The position numbers and the translations under genes were made by a program. From contig JACKNI010000006.1 of assembly GCA_024234935.1 (NCBI GenBank), positions 69,308 to 133,307 of the forward strand: DNA of 64,000 nucleotides. The letters are read 5' to 3'. Positions 51,222 to 59,776 of this stretch are shown here, piece by piece. Positions within the stretch are counted from its first letter, which is position 1, and each line of letters begins with the position of its first letter. Origin of the DNA: Chromatiales bacterium. GTDB lineage: Bacteria; Pseudomonadota; Gammaproteobacteria; Steroidobacterales; GCA-2729495. Under the pieces are notes generated by a model that saw only the letters and a program-made list of their open reading frames with translations, searched no databases and was not told the DNA's origin.

Positions 51222-54200
51222 TCGGTACGCTCGCCGGCCGGATGCTGTCCGCACTGGAGGCGCTGCTGCTGGCAGTGCTCGTGCTCTGCCTGTGGGTGCT
51301 CGCAACCCCGGCCGGCAGCAGCTGGCTCATCAACACGCTTGCCGCACAGACAGATGGCGTACTCGGCGTCAGCGGCTTGCACGGCAGCCTGCTGCGCGGC
51401 ATGCGGGCAGACCGGGTCGAAATCCGGGTCACGCGCACCAGCGTGCTGGTCTCACAGGCCGAGCTGTCGGTGTTCTGGCCCGATCTGCTGCGCAGACGCC
51501 TACGACTGCGAACCGCGCGGGCCGCCGAGGTGCTGGTTGAGGTCGGCCCGCGTCCGGCCGACGAACCCGATACGCCGGTCAAGCCCCTGCTGCTGCCCGT
51601 CGTGATCGCCGCCGACAGTCTGGAAGTCGGTCAGCTGAAAATCCGCATCGAGGGAAGTGATCCGGTCAGCCTGCACGCGGCGCGTCTGCAAGCTGAGCTG
51701 GCCGATGGCACGATCCGTTTCAATTCGCTGGCGCTGCAGGTCCAGGGCGTCGAGCTGTCTGCTGCGGGTTCCTTCAGCACCGGCGAGCCCTTTGCGACCA
51801 GTGCCGAGTTGCGCTGGTCCGTTCCGGGTCAGGACCTGGCCGGACAGGGACCGGTCAGCGGGGATCTGGCGGCGCTGCGTTTTGAACAGGTCGTGCGCAT
51901 GCCGGACCCAGTGGGCGTGGGCGGCATTCTGCGCCTGCTGGGCGACAACCCCGAATTGATCGCCGGTGCGCGCTGGCGGAATATCAGCCGCGATACGGGT
52001 GCGGCCGGGATCGTGGTCAGCGATCGCGGTCAGCTGCAACTGCGCGGCTGGACAGATGGCTTCAGGGCGCAGCTCGATGCCGGTATCGCACCCGGTGCGT
52101 GGTCGCGAATGCAGCTGACTGCTGCCGGTGCCGGTGATATCCGGCAGTTCAGTGTCGATAGCCTGCGTCTCAGCGGACCCGAGGGCACGGTCACTGGTCA
52201 GGGGCTGCTCAACCATGTGGCCGGACTGCGCGGTGCGTTTTCCCTGCAGGGGCGCCGTATCGATCTGCGTCCGGTGGATGCCCGCCTGGCCGGGAAGATC
52301 GATTTCGATGGCCAGCTCGGTTTCGATCCGGCCGGCAGCTTTTCATTTCTGCTCCGGGATGCGAAGGGCACGTTGTTCGGGCGACAGTTCCGCGCCTCGG
52401 GCACGGTCGCCAATGCCGAAGTCGGTTATGCCTTCGACGAGGTGCGCGTGCAGGCCGGCGACAACCGCCTGGACATCGATGGCATCTGGGGGCCGGCATT
52501 GTCCGGCCGTTTCAGCATCGATGCACCGGATCTGGCCACGCTCCGGCCGGGCCTCGAAGGTTACCTGCATGGCAAGGGCACGCTCGGTGGCTCGTCGGGG
52601 AAACCGGAGTTTGAGCTCGAACTCGACGGCAGAGGGCTGGGTCTGGGGGCCTTGCGTGTGGACAGTCTGCGTGCGCGTGGCGGCCTTGGCGCGCGCGATA
52701 CGCTGGCGCTTGAGCTGACTGCCGCCGGACTTGCCGTGGCTGAACAGGAACTCGGTGACCTCGATGTTGTTGCCGGCGGCGCACTCGATGACCACACCCT
52801 GCGCATCACGCTTTCCGGTGGCGAAGTGACGGTCGGACTCGAAGCCAGCGGTGCCCTGAAGCAGGGTGGCCTTCAGGAAAGCTTCACGCAGGGCTTTGTG
52901 ATGCTGCCGGGTTCCCAGCACTGGAAGCTGAGCGAAGCAGCGGTGCTGCGTCTTGCCGGTACCGACCTGAGCCTGAGCGCGCACTGCTGGCGCTTTGCGC
53001 CCGCCGAGCTGTGCCTGTCGGATGCGCGTTCCGATGCACGTGGCCTGGCTGGTGGCCTCCGCCTCAGGCGTTTTCCGCTGGCCAGCATCGCGCATTACCT
53101 CAGTGCAGACGTGGATTTGCAGGGAACCGCGGAAGCCGATCTCGATTTCCGGCAACTTGACTCGAAACTGACCGGCCACCTTCAAGGCGAGTTGCAGGAT
53201 GCCGCATTCATCTATCGTGCGGGTGGCGGCGAGGACGATATTACCGTTCCGGTCCATGAATTCACGGCAGAGGTGGATGCCACCGAGACATTGATCCGCT
53301 ACTCCGGCCGGCTTGTCGCCGGCTTCGGCCTGTCGCTTGCCGCTGGCGGCGAGGTGCATGATCCCTTTGGTGCCGAGCCGGTGATCCGCGGTACCGTCAG
53401 CGGCGGCATTCCGGATCTGTCGCCAATCAGTCCCGTCATCGAGCGCTTCGTCGATATCGGCGACATCAAGGGGCGTATCGAACTGCGTGCCGGACTCTCC
53501 GGCAATGCGCGCCGGCCGGACATCAGCGGCGGGCTTGAACTGAAAGATGGCGCGCTTGCAGTACCCGTGGCCGGTATCTCGGTGGACCAGATCACACTCT
53601 CGATACTTGGTGGTGCGGACGGCGCAGCGGTCATCAGTGGTGGCGCGCATTCCGGCAAGGGGATGGTGGATGTGGATGGCACGGTACTCTGGCGCGATCG
53701 ACTGCTGCCCGAAGCCAGTCTCGCCGTCAAAGGCAGCATCTTCGAGCTGGTCAACCTGCCCGACGGCCTGATCGAGGTTTCACCGGATATCCGCGTGGCG
53801 CTGCGTGAGCGGCAGTTTCATGTGAGCGGTGCAGTGCTGGTGCCGCACGCCGAGATCAGGCTGAAAGAGATCGGCGAGAGTGCCGTGCAGACTTCACCCG
53901 ACACCGTCGTGCACGGCCGCCAGGAGGTGGTCGTCAATCGGGCGCCGCCATTGTTCGTACTCGATAACGTCAGGGTGCAGCTGGGTGAGAAGGTGAGTTT
54001 CGACGGCTTCGGTCTCAAGACCCGGCTGACCGGAGAGATGAGCCTGTCGCAGGCACAGGTCGCCGGCCAGACCGGCATCAGCGGGAACGGCGTCATCAAA
54101 CTCGAGGAGGGCAAGTTCGCGGCCTTCGGCCAGAAGCTCGGCATCGACCGGGGCTCGCTGATCTTCGCCGGCGATGTTACTGATCCGGGCCTCGACGTGA

Positions 54201-54673
54201 AGGCCAGTCGTACGGTCACATACGAAGGCAGCGACATCACCGTCGGCGTGCTGCTCTCGGGCACCCTGTCGCGCATCCTGACCCGCGTATTCTCCGAGCC
54301 GGCGATGGGCGAGATGGATGCGCTCTCGTATCTCACCACCGGCCGGCCGCTGTCGGCTGCCGGTACGGGCGATCAAAACACGGTGGCCAATACCGCCCTG
54401 GGTCTCGGGCTTAACGGCGCGCTGCCGGTTGTGCAGCAGCTGGGTTCAGCACTGAGGGTGGACGAGATTGCGCTTGATACGACGAGTACCGGTGGTACGG
54501 CTGTCGTCGTGGGCGAGCAGCTCGGCGAAGACCTCTATATCCGCTACAGCTATGGTGTGTTCGACAGTCTTGGCACGGTAAGGGTCACCTACAAGATCGG
54601 CCGTCGTCTCAGCATCGAGGCCAGCTCCGGCGAAGAACAGGCACTCGACCTGATCTATTCGATCAACTGGTGA
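51218..54673 (+). CDS. tamB: Translocation and assembly module protein TamB
   Basis: A 1151-residue AsmA-like protein. One N-terminal membrane helix (about 10-32) anchors it in the inner membrane. A very long beta-rich stretch follows, forming the hydrophobic groove of this family, and the C-terminal DUF490 domain (about 780-1150) includes LSGTLSRILTRVFSEPAMGEMDALSYLTTGRP and ends SGEEQALDLIYSINW. Like YhdP and YdbH it is thought to carry phospholipids across the periplasm. The GTG start overlaps the tamA stop. Its 3' end overlaps the convergent TPR gene by 11 bp. Confidence 0.95.
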   Translation: MIGTLAGRMLSALEALLLAVLVLCLWVLATPAGSSWLINTLAAQTDGVLGVSGLHGSLLRGMRADRVEIRVTRTSVLVSQAELSVFWPDLLRRRLRLRTARAAEVLVEVGPRPADEPDTPVKPLLLPVVIAADSLEVGQLKIRIEGSDPVSLHAARLQAELADGTIRFNSLALQVQGVELSAAGSFSTGEPFATSAELRWSVPGQDLAGQGPVSGDLAALRFEQVVRMPDPVGVGGILRLLGDNPELIAGARWRNISRDTGAAGIVVSDRGQLQLRGWTDGFRAQLDAGIAPGAWSRMQLTAAGAGDIRQFSVDSLRLSGPEGTVTGQGLLNHVAGLRGAFSLQGRRIDLRPVDARLAGKIDFDGQLGFDPAGSFSFLLRDAKGTLFGRQFRASGTVANAEVGYAFDEVRVQAGDNRLDIDGIWGPALSGRFSIDAPDLATLRPGLEGYLHGKGTLGGSSGKPEFELELDGRGLGLGALRVDSLRARGGLGARDTLALELTAAGLAVAEQELGDLDVVAGGALDDHTLRITLSGGEVTVGLEASGALKQGGLQESFTQGFVMLPGSQHWKLSEAAVLRLAGTDLSLSAHCWRFAPAELCLSDARSDARGLAGGLRLRRFPLASIAHYLSADVDLQGTAEADLDFRQLDSKLTGHLQGELQDAAFIYRAGGGEDDITVPVHEFTAEVDATETLIRYSGRLVAGFGLSLAAGGEVHDPFGAEPVIRGTVSGGIPDLSPISPVIERFVDIGDIKGRIELRAGLSGNARRPDISGGLELKDGALAVPVAGISVDQITLSILGGADGAAVISGGAHSGKGMVDVDGTVLWRDRLLPEASLAVKGSIFELVNLPDGLIEVSPDIRVALRERQFHVSGAVLVPHAEIRLKEIGESAVQTSPDTVVHGRQEVVVNRAPPLFVLDNVRVQLGEKVSFDGFGLKTRLTGEMSLSQAQVAGQTGISGNGVIKLEEGKFAAFGQKLGIDRGSLIFAGDVTDPGLDVKASRTVTYEGSDITVGVLLSGTLSRILTRVFSEPAMGEMDALSYLTTGRPLSAAGTGDQNTVANTALGLGLNGALPVVQQLGSALRVDEIALDTTSTGGTAVVVGEQLGEDLYIRYSYGVFDSLGTVRVTYKIGRRLSIEASSGEEQALDLIYSINW

Positions 54674-55331
54674 GTTCCTTGCGGACTTTGGTCATCAGCT
54701 TCTGGATGTCCTGATGCCTGCCTTCATCGGCCGAGGCCCGGCCCGGGCGCGGTGGCGCTTTCAGGGCTTTCTCCAGGTACTGCAGAGCGCCGGCATGGTC
54801 GTCCTCGTCATACAGGAACTCGGCGTAGAAGTAGTTCGGATCGATGCCGTCCGGGTTCAGCTGCAACGCCTTCTGCAGATACTCCCTAGCCTTCTTGTCG
54901 CTGCCGAAGCCGATCGGAAAACCCGGTACCTTGTGATAGAGCGTGCCGAGGCTGGTCCAGGCCGAGCCATCGAGAGCATTGGCATCGATGGCCAGCGCTG
55001 CCTCGAGCTTCTCGCGCGATTTCTTTGCCAGGCTGAGCGCACCGAGCCCTCCCTTAACGCCAGCGGCAGTGCTGAGCACGATGCCTTCCCAGATCAGTGC
55101 TTCGGCGCGCTGCGGGTTCTGGTTGCTGAAAGCGGCGGCGCGCACGATCAGCTTGTCGAATGCGGCCTCACGTTCTCCTTCGGGCGTGGCGTAGTTGGCA
55201 GTTGCCCAGTCGGTCTGAATGGCCCGCAGTTCCGCATCAAAGGTCGGGGGCAAGGCGTGTGCCGTCAGGCTGAGGCTGAGCAGTGCTGCGGTCAGGCAGC
55301 TGAAAATCCGACGACTCGTCTTGTGCATCAT
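54663..55331 (-). CDS. Exported TPR-like protein
   Basis: A 222-residue protein with a signal peptide (about 1-25, ending AHA). The mature part is helical and TPR-like, with EGIVLSTAAGVKGGLGALSLAKKSREKLEAALAID near the middle, then GTLYHKVPGFPIGFGSDKKAREYLQKALQLNP, a pattern seen in TRAP-transporter T-component-like and related tetratricopeptide proteins. It is likely a periplasmic scaffold. AGGAGG lies close ahead of ATG 55331. It lies 10 bp behind the SDR gene and might belong to the hemolysin operon. Its role is unknown. Confidence 0.75.
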   Translation of the reverse strand: MMHKTSRRIFSCLTAALLSLSLTAHALPPTFDAELRAIQTDWATANYATPEGEREAAFDKLIVRAAAFSNQNPQRAEALIWEGIVLSTAAGVKGGLGALSLAKKSREKLEAALAIDANALDGSAWTSLGTLYHKVPGFPIGFGSDKKAREYLQKALQLNPDGIDPNYFYAEFLYDEDDHAGALQYLEKALKAPPRPGRASADEGRHQDIQKLMTKVRKELTS

Positions 55332-55341
55332 GATGGCCTCC

Positions 55342-56166
55342 TCAGGCTGATGGCCTGGCTGTCGGTACGATTCCGGCATAGCGCCGGATTACAGTGAGTT
55401 GCTTCGCGATGGCCCTGTCGACCAGCCCCGGCAGTACGCCATTGATGCGGGTAAACAGCTTTTCCGGCCAGCCGAGCACTGTTTCCGTCGATTCATTTTC
55501 GAGAATGCGGCAGGCAGCTGTCGCCACGGTTGAAACCGCGTCCATGGCAACGCCGAGTTCCGCATTCATTTGCTCCACCTCGGCGGTGTTGATGCCGGTG
55601 CGGGTCGCGCGCGGCGCGAGGTAATGCACGCGTACCGTGCTGTCGCCGAGTTCCCGGCGCAGTGCTTCACTGAACCCGCGCATGCCGAACTTGGTGGCCG
55701 AGTACACGGCATATGCCGGATAACCGATGCTGCCGAATACCGAGCCGGTGTTGAGAATGTGTGCCGCACTCTGCCGGCGCAGGTGTGGCAACAGGAGGCG
55801 GCACAGGTGAATCGGCGCCTGCAGGTTTACAGCCAGTGCCAGGTCGATGGCTTCCGGCGACTGTTCGTCGAGCAACCGGAAGTGGCTGACGCCTGCATTG
55901 TTGATCAGTACGTTGATCCCGCCGCGGAAGGTACACGCCTGTTCGCACACGCGACCCCGGTCATCAGCCCGGGTCAGGTTGGCGGCGATACTGGCCACAC
56001 GGTCGCCGTACCGGGCAAGTCGCTCGCTGACAAAGCGTTGCAGCGCTGCTTCATTCATGTCAACCAGCAGCACCGCGGCGCCCTTGGCCAGCAGTGCCTC
56101 CGCTATCGCGCCGCCGATGCCGCCGGCACCTCCGGTGAGCAGTACGCGCGCTGTCTTGAGATCCAT
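55342..56166 (-). CDS. SDR-family oxidoreductase of the hemolysin operon
   Basis: A 274-residue short-chain dehydrogenase. The NAD(P) site is LLTGGAGGIGGAIAEALLAK (about 8-27), NNAG is at about 84-87, and the catalytic residues are Ser in NTGSVFGSIGYP and Tyr-Lys in YAVYSATKFGM. LAPRATRTGIN follows as the substrate loop. It is the fourth gene of the operon hemolysin, ligase, diiron protein, SDR, 2 bp behind the diiron gene. It probably reduces or oxidises a fatty-acid-derived product of the preceding enzymes. Confidence 0.88.
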   Translation of the reverse strand: MDLKTARVLLTGGAGGIGGAIAEALLAKGAAVLLVDMNEAALQRFVSERLARYGDRVASIAANLTRADDRGRVCEQACTFRGGINVLINNAGVSHFRLLDEQSPEAIDLALAVNLQAPIHLCRLLLPHLRRQSAAHILNTGSVFGSIGYPAYAVYSATKFGMRGFSEALRRELGDSTVRVHYLAPRATRTGINTAEVEQMNAELGVAMDAVSTVATAACRILENESTETVLGWPEKLFTRINGVLPGLVDRAIAKQLTVIRRYAGIVPTARPSA

Positions 56167-56168
56167 CT

Positions 56169-56882
56169 TCAGTCTCCGCTGCTTCCGGGCGATGTGGTCG
56201 GGCTGGCGTTGCAGTCGATGCTGCGAAACATCTGACCGTACAGCCAGTACATGGCTTTTGCACAAGCTGTCACTGCGGCCCGGTCCTCCGGCTCGCCGAG
56301 GCCGTCGAGGATATTGGCGAGGTCCTGGATGTGCTGCTGGTCAAGCGTGCCGTGACTGCGCAGGTAGCTGAATGCAGAGTCGGGCAGGCCCAGCGCGATC
56401 TGGATGGCGTCGGCACCGCGCAGGGCCAGGGCCGCGCTGCTGCCTTCCAGGACAAACACCATGCCAAAGAAGCTGATCGGGTTGCGGCGCATGATCGTGT
56501 CCCATGCATAGGCGACCATCGCTTCGGTCTCGATATTGGGTGCCGAGCGGACTGCCGCGTGCCGGTCGCCGCCGGCCGCTTCGATGTCGTCGAGAATCCA
56601 GTCGTCATGACCGGTCTCCTCCTCCAGATAGTGCAGTACGTTGCTGCGCAGGGCGGCGTGCCGGTCGGGGAGGCGGCTGCCGAGCGCCATCAGCAGCGGG
56701 ATGGTATGACGCACGTGGTGCCAGGCCTGGACCAGAAATGCGAGGTACTGCGCACGGCTGATTTCACCCGCGAATGCCGTGCTGATGATCGGCGCCGTGA
56801 GCAGAAAATCCCGGTCGGCAGCCGTGGTCCTGTGCAGTTCATCGTGGAAGGAGGTGCGCGCGACGCGCAGACTGGCGTTCAT
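56169..56882 (-). CDS. TenA/haem-oxygenase-like diiron protein (HDO family)
   Basis: A 237-residue all-helical protein of the haem-oxygenase-like fold (TenA/PqqC). The ligand pattern of the non-haem iron (HDO) branch is visible: Glu88/89 and His92 in YLEEETGHDDW, Glu146 in VLEGSSAALA, His178, Asp181 and His184 in SHGTLDQQH. HDO enzymes such as UndA oxidise or cleave fatty acids or amino acids with O2. The gene stands between an acyl-activating ligase (4-bp overlap) and an SDR, so a fatty acid-derived substrate is likely. Confidence 0.8.
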   Translation of the reverse strand: MNASLRVARTSFHDELHRTTAADRDFLLTAPIISTAFAGEISRAQYLAFLVQAWHHVRHTIPLLMALGSRLPDRHAALRSNVLHYLEEETGHDDWILDDIEAAGGDRHAAVRSAPNIETEAMVAYAWDTIMRRNPISFFGMVFVLEGSSAALALRGADAIQIALGLPDSAFSYLRSHGTLDQQHIQDLANILDGLGEPEDRAAVTACAKAMYWLYGQMFRSIDCNASPTTSPGSSGD

Positions 56883-58375
56883 CAGAAGGCGGCCTCTGTT
56901 TCGGTTGCTTTCGGGTAGAGGGATTCCAGTACGCGGCCATGCTGTTCGAGAATCTGCGCCCGTCGCGGCCGACCATTGGCGGTCAGCAGGCCGTTTGCGA
57001 GAGTGAAAGGCGTGGTGACCACTGCCCATCGACGCAATTGTGCGTAGTCGGGCAGGCGCGCATTTGCCCGTGCCACGGCGGCATCAATCCGTGCGTGGTC
57101 TGCTGCGCCGGCCGCACAGATCAGGGCGCTCAGATACGGTTTCGCCTCGCCAAACACCACGGCCATGCCGATTGAAGCTTCCATCTGCAGTTCGCGTTCC
57201 ACCCATTCCGGCGAGATATTGCGGCCGAGGCTGGTGATGATCAGGTTCTTGAGTCGTCCGCGCACATGGACGAATCCGTCCGCATCGATCTCGCCCAGGT
57301 CGCCTGTGGCGAGTTCTCCCGTCGCGGCATCTGGCCGTTCTGCATCGCCCAGATAACCCGACATCAGCGGCCCGCTGACCATGATCTGCTGCTGTCCGTC
57401 GAGGCGCACGCGGACATGGGGCAGGGGGCGGCCAACACTGCCGCGCCGGTTCGCGCTCGCGGTGTTCACGCAGACCACCGAGCCGCATTCGCTGAGCCCG
57501 TAGCCTTCGTAGACTGGCAGACCACACTGTTCGGCGCTGGCCAGCAGTTCCGGTGCCACGCTCGCGCCCCCGACGGCGATGAAGCGCAGGCTCGCGGGCG
57601 GCTGCCAGCCCTGCTGGGCGGCCATTACCAGTACGCGCAGCAGTTCCGGAACCAGAATCAGGCTGGAAGGCTCATGGGCCGTGATCGCGGCAAGCAGCTT
57701 GCGCGGATCGAGGTGGCCATAACTCATGCCGGTGGTTTGCAGCGAGGGAACGATGCAGCTCGCGTTACTCCGCAGCGCTGCATGGACGCCGCCGATGTTT
57801 TCCAGCAGGGTGGCGAGCGGCAGCAGGCACAGGTGTCGTGTCAGGCCGAAGTCGGCAGTGGCGGCCGCAAGCGAAGCGGCCACAGCGTCGAGACTTTGTG
57901 CCGACAGACACACGCCCTTCGGTGCTGCAGTGCTGCCGGAGGTGTAGGTGATCTTGATGGTCGCGGGCGGCACCGGCTGCGCGGTCGTTCCGGTACGCCG
58001 GCGAAAGAGATGCAGGCCGGTCTGTGCGGAGATACCGGCGGGTACAAAATCTGTGGCGAGCTGAGTCGCGCGTTCCGGCTGGTCGGTGAGCAGCGTGTCG
58101 ATACCCGCATCACTGATGACATGGTGCAGCTGTCCGATAGTGAAGTAGCCCGGCAAGGGCACATTGAGCAGAGCGCTCCGGTGCAGGGCCAGGTCAGCAA
58201 GCACCCAGCCGCAACCATTGTCGGCCAGCAGTGCGAAACGGCTGCCACCTGAACTTCGCAGCCAGGCTTGCTCTGCATCGACCAGTGGTCCGAGCTCGGT
58301 ACAGGTGATCGCCCGTCGCCCATCGGCCAGGGCGACCCGGTCCGCTGCGGGTGCTGCCGCCCGAGTCATCATCAA
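56882..58375 (-). CDS. AMP-forming acyl-activating ligase (ANL superfamily)
   Basis: A 497-residue ligase. The phosphate loop is TYTSGSTAAPKG (about 142-153), the adenine motif YEGYGLSE (about 287-294) and the hinge GDLGEIDADGFVHVRGRLKN (about 368-387). It should adenylate a fatty acid, then form a CoA thioester or hand over the acyl group. In the C-terminal domain the catalytic-Lys region reads LTANGRPRR, where most acyl-CoA ligases have a Lys; here Arg stands in that place. The start overlaps the hemolysin stop by 4 bp. Confidence 0.88.
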   Translation of the reverse strand: MMMTRAAAPAADRVALADGRRAITCTELGPLVDAEQAWLRSSGGSRFALLADNGCGWVLADLALHRSALLNVPLPGYFTIGQLHHVISDAGIDTLLTDQPERATQLATDFVPAGISAQTGLHLFRRRTGTTAQPVPPATIKITYTSGSTAAPKGVCLSAQSLDAVAASLAAATADFGLTRHLCLLPLATLLENIGGVHAALRSNASCIVPSLQTTGMSYGHLDPRKLLAAITAHEPSSLILVPELLRVLVMAAQQGWQPPASLRFIAVGGASVAPELLASAEQCGLPVYEGYGLSECGSVVCVNTASANRRGSVGRPLPHVRVRLDGQQQIMVSGPLMSGYLGDAERPDAATGELATGDLGEIDADGFVHVRGRLKNLIITSLGRNISPEWVERELQMEASIGMAVVFGEAKPYLSALICAAGAADHARIDAAVARANARLPDYAQLRRWAVVTTPFTLANGLLTANGRPRRAQILEQHGRVLESLYPKATETEAAF

Positions 58376-58986
58376 TGACGGACGCGATGCCGCGGCGAGA
58401 GATGCAGTCCATCCGGCAGGTAGCCGGCCATCACGCGCGGATCATTGCGGTAGTAGGCGCCCCACATGTCGTTGCCGATCGTTACTCTGGAACTGTCAGC
58501 GACGGCCAGTTCAACCAGTGTGGCACCAACGCTTTCCAGCACGCTTCTGACCAGGCTGGTCGCCGTGAACACCGCCCAGGTATAGCCGCGATCCAGCAGA
58601 TAGGGCGGCAGCAAGCTGACCAGATGCCGTGCCTGCCGGCAGCCGTTGCTGGCGAGATTGCCGATCTCGATGATCTGCGCGCGTTCGACCGGTCGGGCGA
58701 GTTTCGCCGCCAGCACTGCTTCTACCGGCTGGTCCAGATATTGCTCAAGGAACAACCGCTCCTGCTGCGCGGTTCGGTAGCCGGCGGCGGCCCGCAGCTC
58801 ACCGGTGACATTGCGCATGCCGAGCAGATCGGGCATGAACGAGCCGATCTGCGCGCCGTGCCTGTCCCTGAAGGCGGTGGCGATAAAGCGCTCGAGTTCG
58901 CCGCGGACCGGTGCGCCATGGGGCACCTGCTGCAGGGCAAACGGGGTGGGCGTGTATTCCATTACGAGGTCTTCCATCCCTGACAT
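58372..58986 (-). CDS. Thermostable hemolysin family protein
   Basis: A 204-residue protein of the thermostable hemolysin (T_hemolysin) family. Characteristic parts are VRGELERFIATAFRDRHGAQ, SFMPDLLGMRNVTGELRAA, QERLFLEQYLDQPVE and EIGNLASNGCRQARHL (conserved EIGNLA). The fold suggests an acyltransferase of the GNAT/autoinducer-synthase kind rather than a pore-forming toxin; that is inference. It is the first gene of a four-gene overlapping operon and is divergent from a FecI-like sigma gene. Three in-frame ATG codons (58986, 58977, 58962) are possible starts. Confidence 0.85.
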   Translation of the reverse strand: MSGMEDLVMEYTPTPFALQQVPHGAPVRGELERFIATAFRDRHGAQIGSFMPDLLGMRNVTGELRAAAGYRTAQQERLFLEQYLDQPVEAVLAAKLARPVERAQIIEIGNLASNGCRQARHLVSLLPPYLLDRGYTWAVFTATSLVRSVLESVGATLVELAVADSSRVTIGNDMWGAYYRNDPRVMAGYLPDGLHLSPRHRVRH

Positions 58987-59131
58987 AGGTTGATCCAGGC
59001 AGACCGCGCTGCCGGTACACTGTGATCTGCAGCCTCTGACGGTGGCCACTGGTGTTATCAATCGGTACACGACCGGGATACCGATTGATTCCGGGCGGCC
59101 GCTTCGTCCAAAGTCCGTGACAGCAATCGAG

Positions 59132-59755
59132 ATGCCCGACCGGAATGTGATGGAGTCGACAGAACTCATAGCGGCGATGCTGAAGGGCGATGAGCGTGCG
59201 TTCACCGCCTTCTTCGACAGCTATTTCCCGCGCGTCTATCGTTTCGCACTGCCGCGTCTGGGTGGCGATGCCGATGCGGCGGCGGAAGTGGTCCAGGCGA
59301 CGCTGGTGAAGGCCATGCGCAAGCTGGCCGATTTTCGTGGCGATGCCTCGCTGTTTACCTGGGTCTGCCAGATCTGCCGGCACGAAGTGGTGGACTGGCT
59401 GCGGGTCCAGCGCCGCCATGCCGACAAGATCGTGCTCATGGAGGACAGCCCGGAACTCAGGGCTGCGGTCGAAGCGATCGCCGCGCCCGAGATGGAAGAA
59501 CCGGGCAGCCGCTACAGCCAGACCGAGACGAGACGCCTGATCCGCTCGGTACTCGACCGGCTGCCGCCGCGCTATGGCGATGCGCTGGAGATGAAGTATG
59601 TCGAGGGTCTGTCGGTGGACGAGATAGGTGTCGAACTCGGTATCGGTACGATCGCGACGCAGTCGCTGCTGGCGCGCGCGCGGGTGGCCTTTCGCGATGC
59701 GCTGGAATCGGTGTTCGGTGCGGCGGCACAGGATGTACTGGCGAGCCTGTCCTGA
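59132..59755 (+). CDS. FecI-like ECF sigma factor
   Basis: A 207-residue sigma factor. Region 2 is around DERAFTAFFDSYFPRVYRFA and AAAEVVQATLVKAMRKLADF, and region 4 around LPPRYGDALEMKYVEGLSVD and GIGTIATQSLLARARVAFRD. It precedes a FecR-like anti-sigma gene (21 bp) and a TonB receptor with an STN domain, giving a complete cell-surface signalling module in which the receptor, when loaded, activates the sigma factor. Upstream in-frame ATG codons exist; 59132 is chosen because conserved sequence begins behind it. Confidence 0.88.
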   Translation: MPDRNVMESTELIAAMLKGDERAFTAFFDSYFPRVYRFALPRLGGDADAAAEVVQATLVKAMRKLADFRGDASLFTWVCQICRHEVVDWLRVQRRHADKIVLMEDSPELRAAVEAIAAPEMEEPGSRYSQTETRRLIRSVLDRLPPRYGDALEMKYVEGLSVDEIGVELGIGTIATQSLLARARVAFRDALESVFGAAAQDVLASLS

Positions 59756-59776
59756 ACAGCTTCGTTTCCAGGGACC

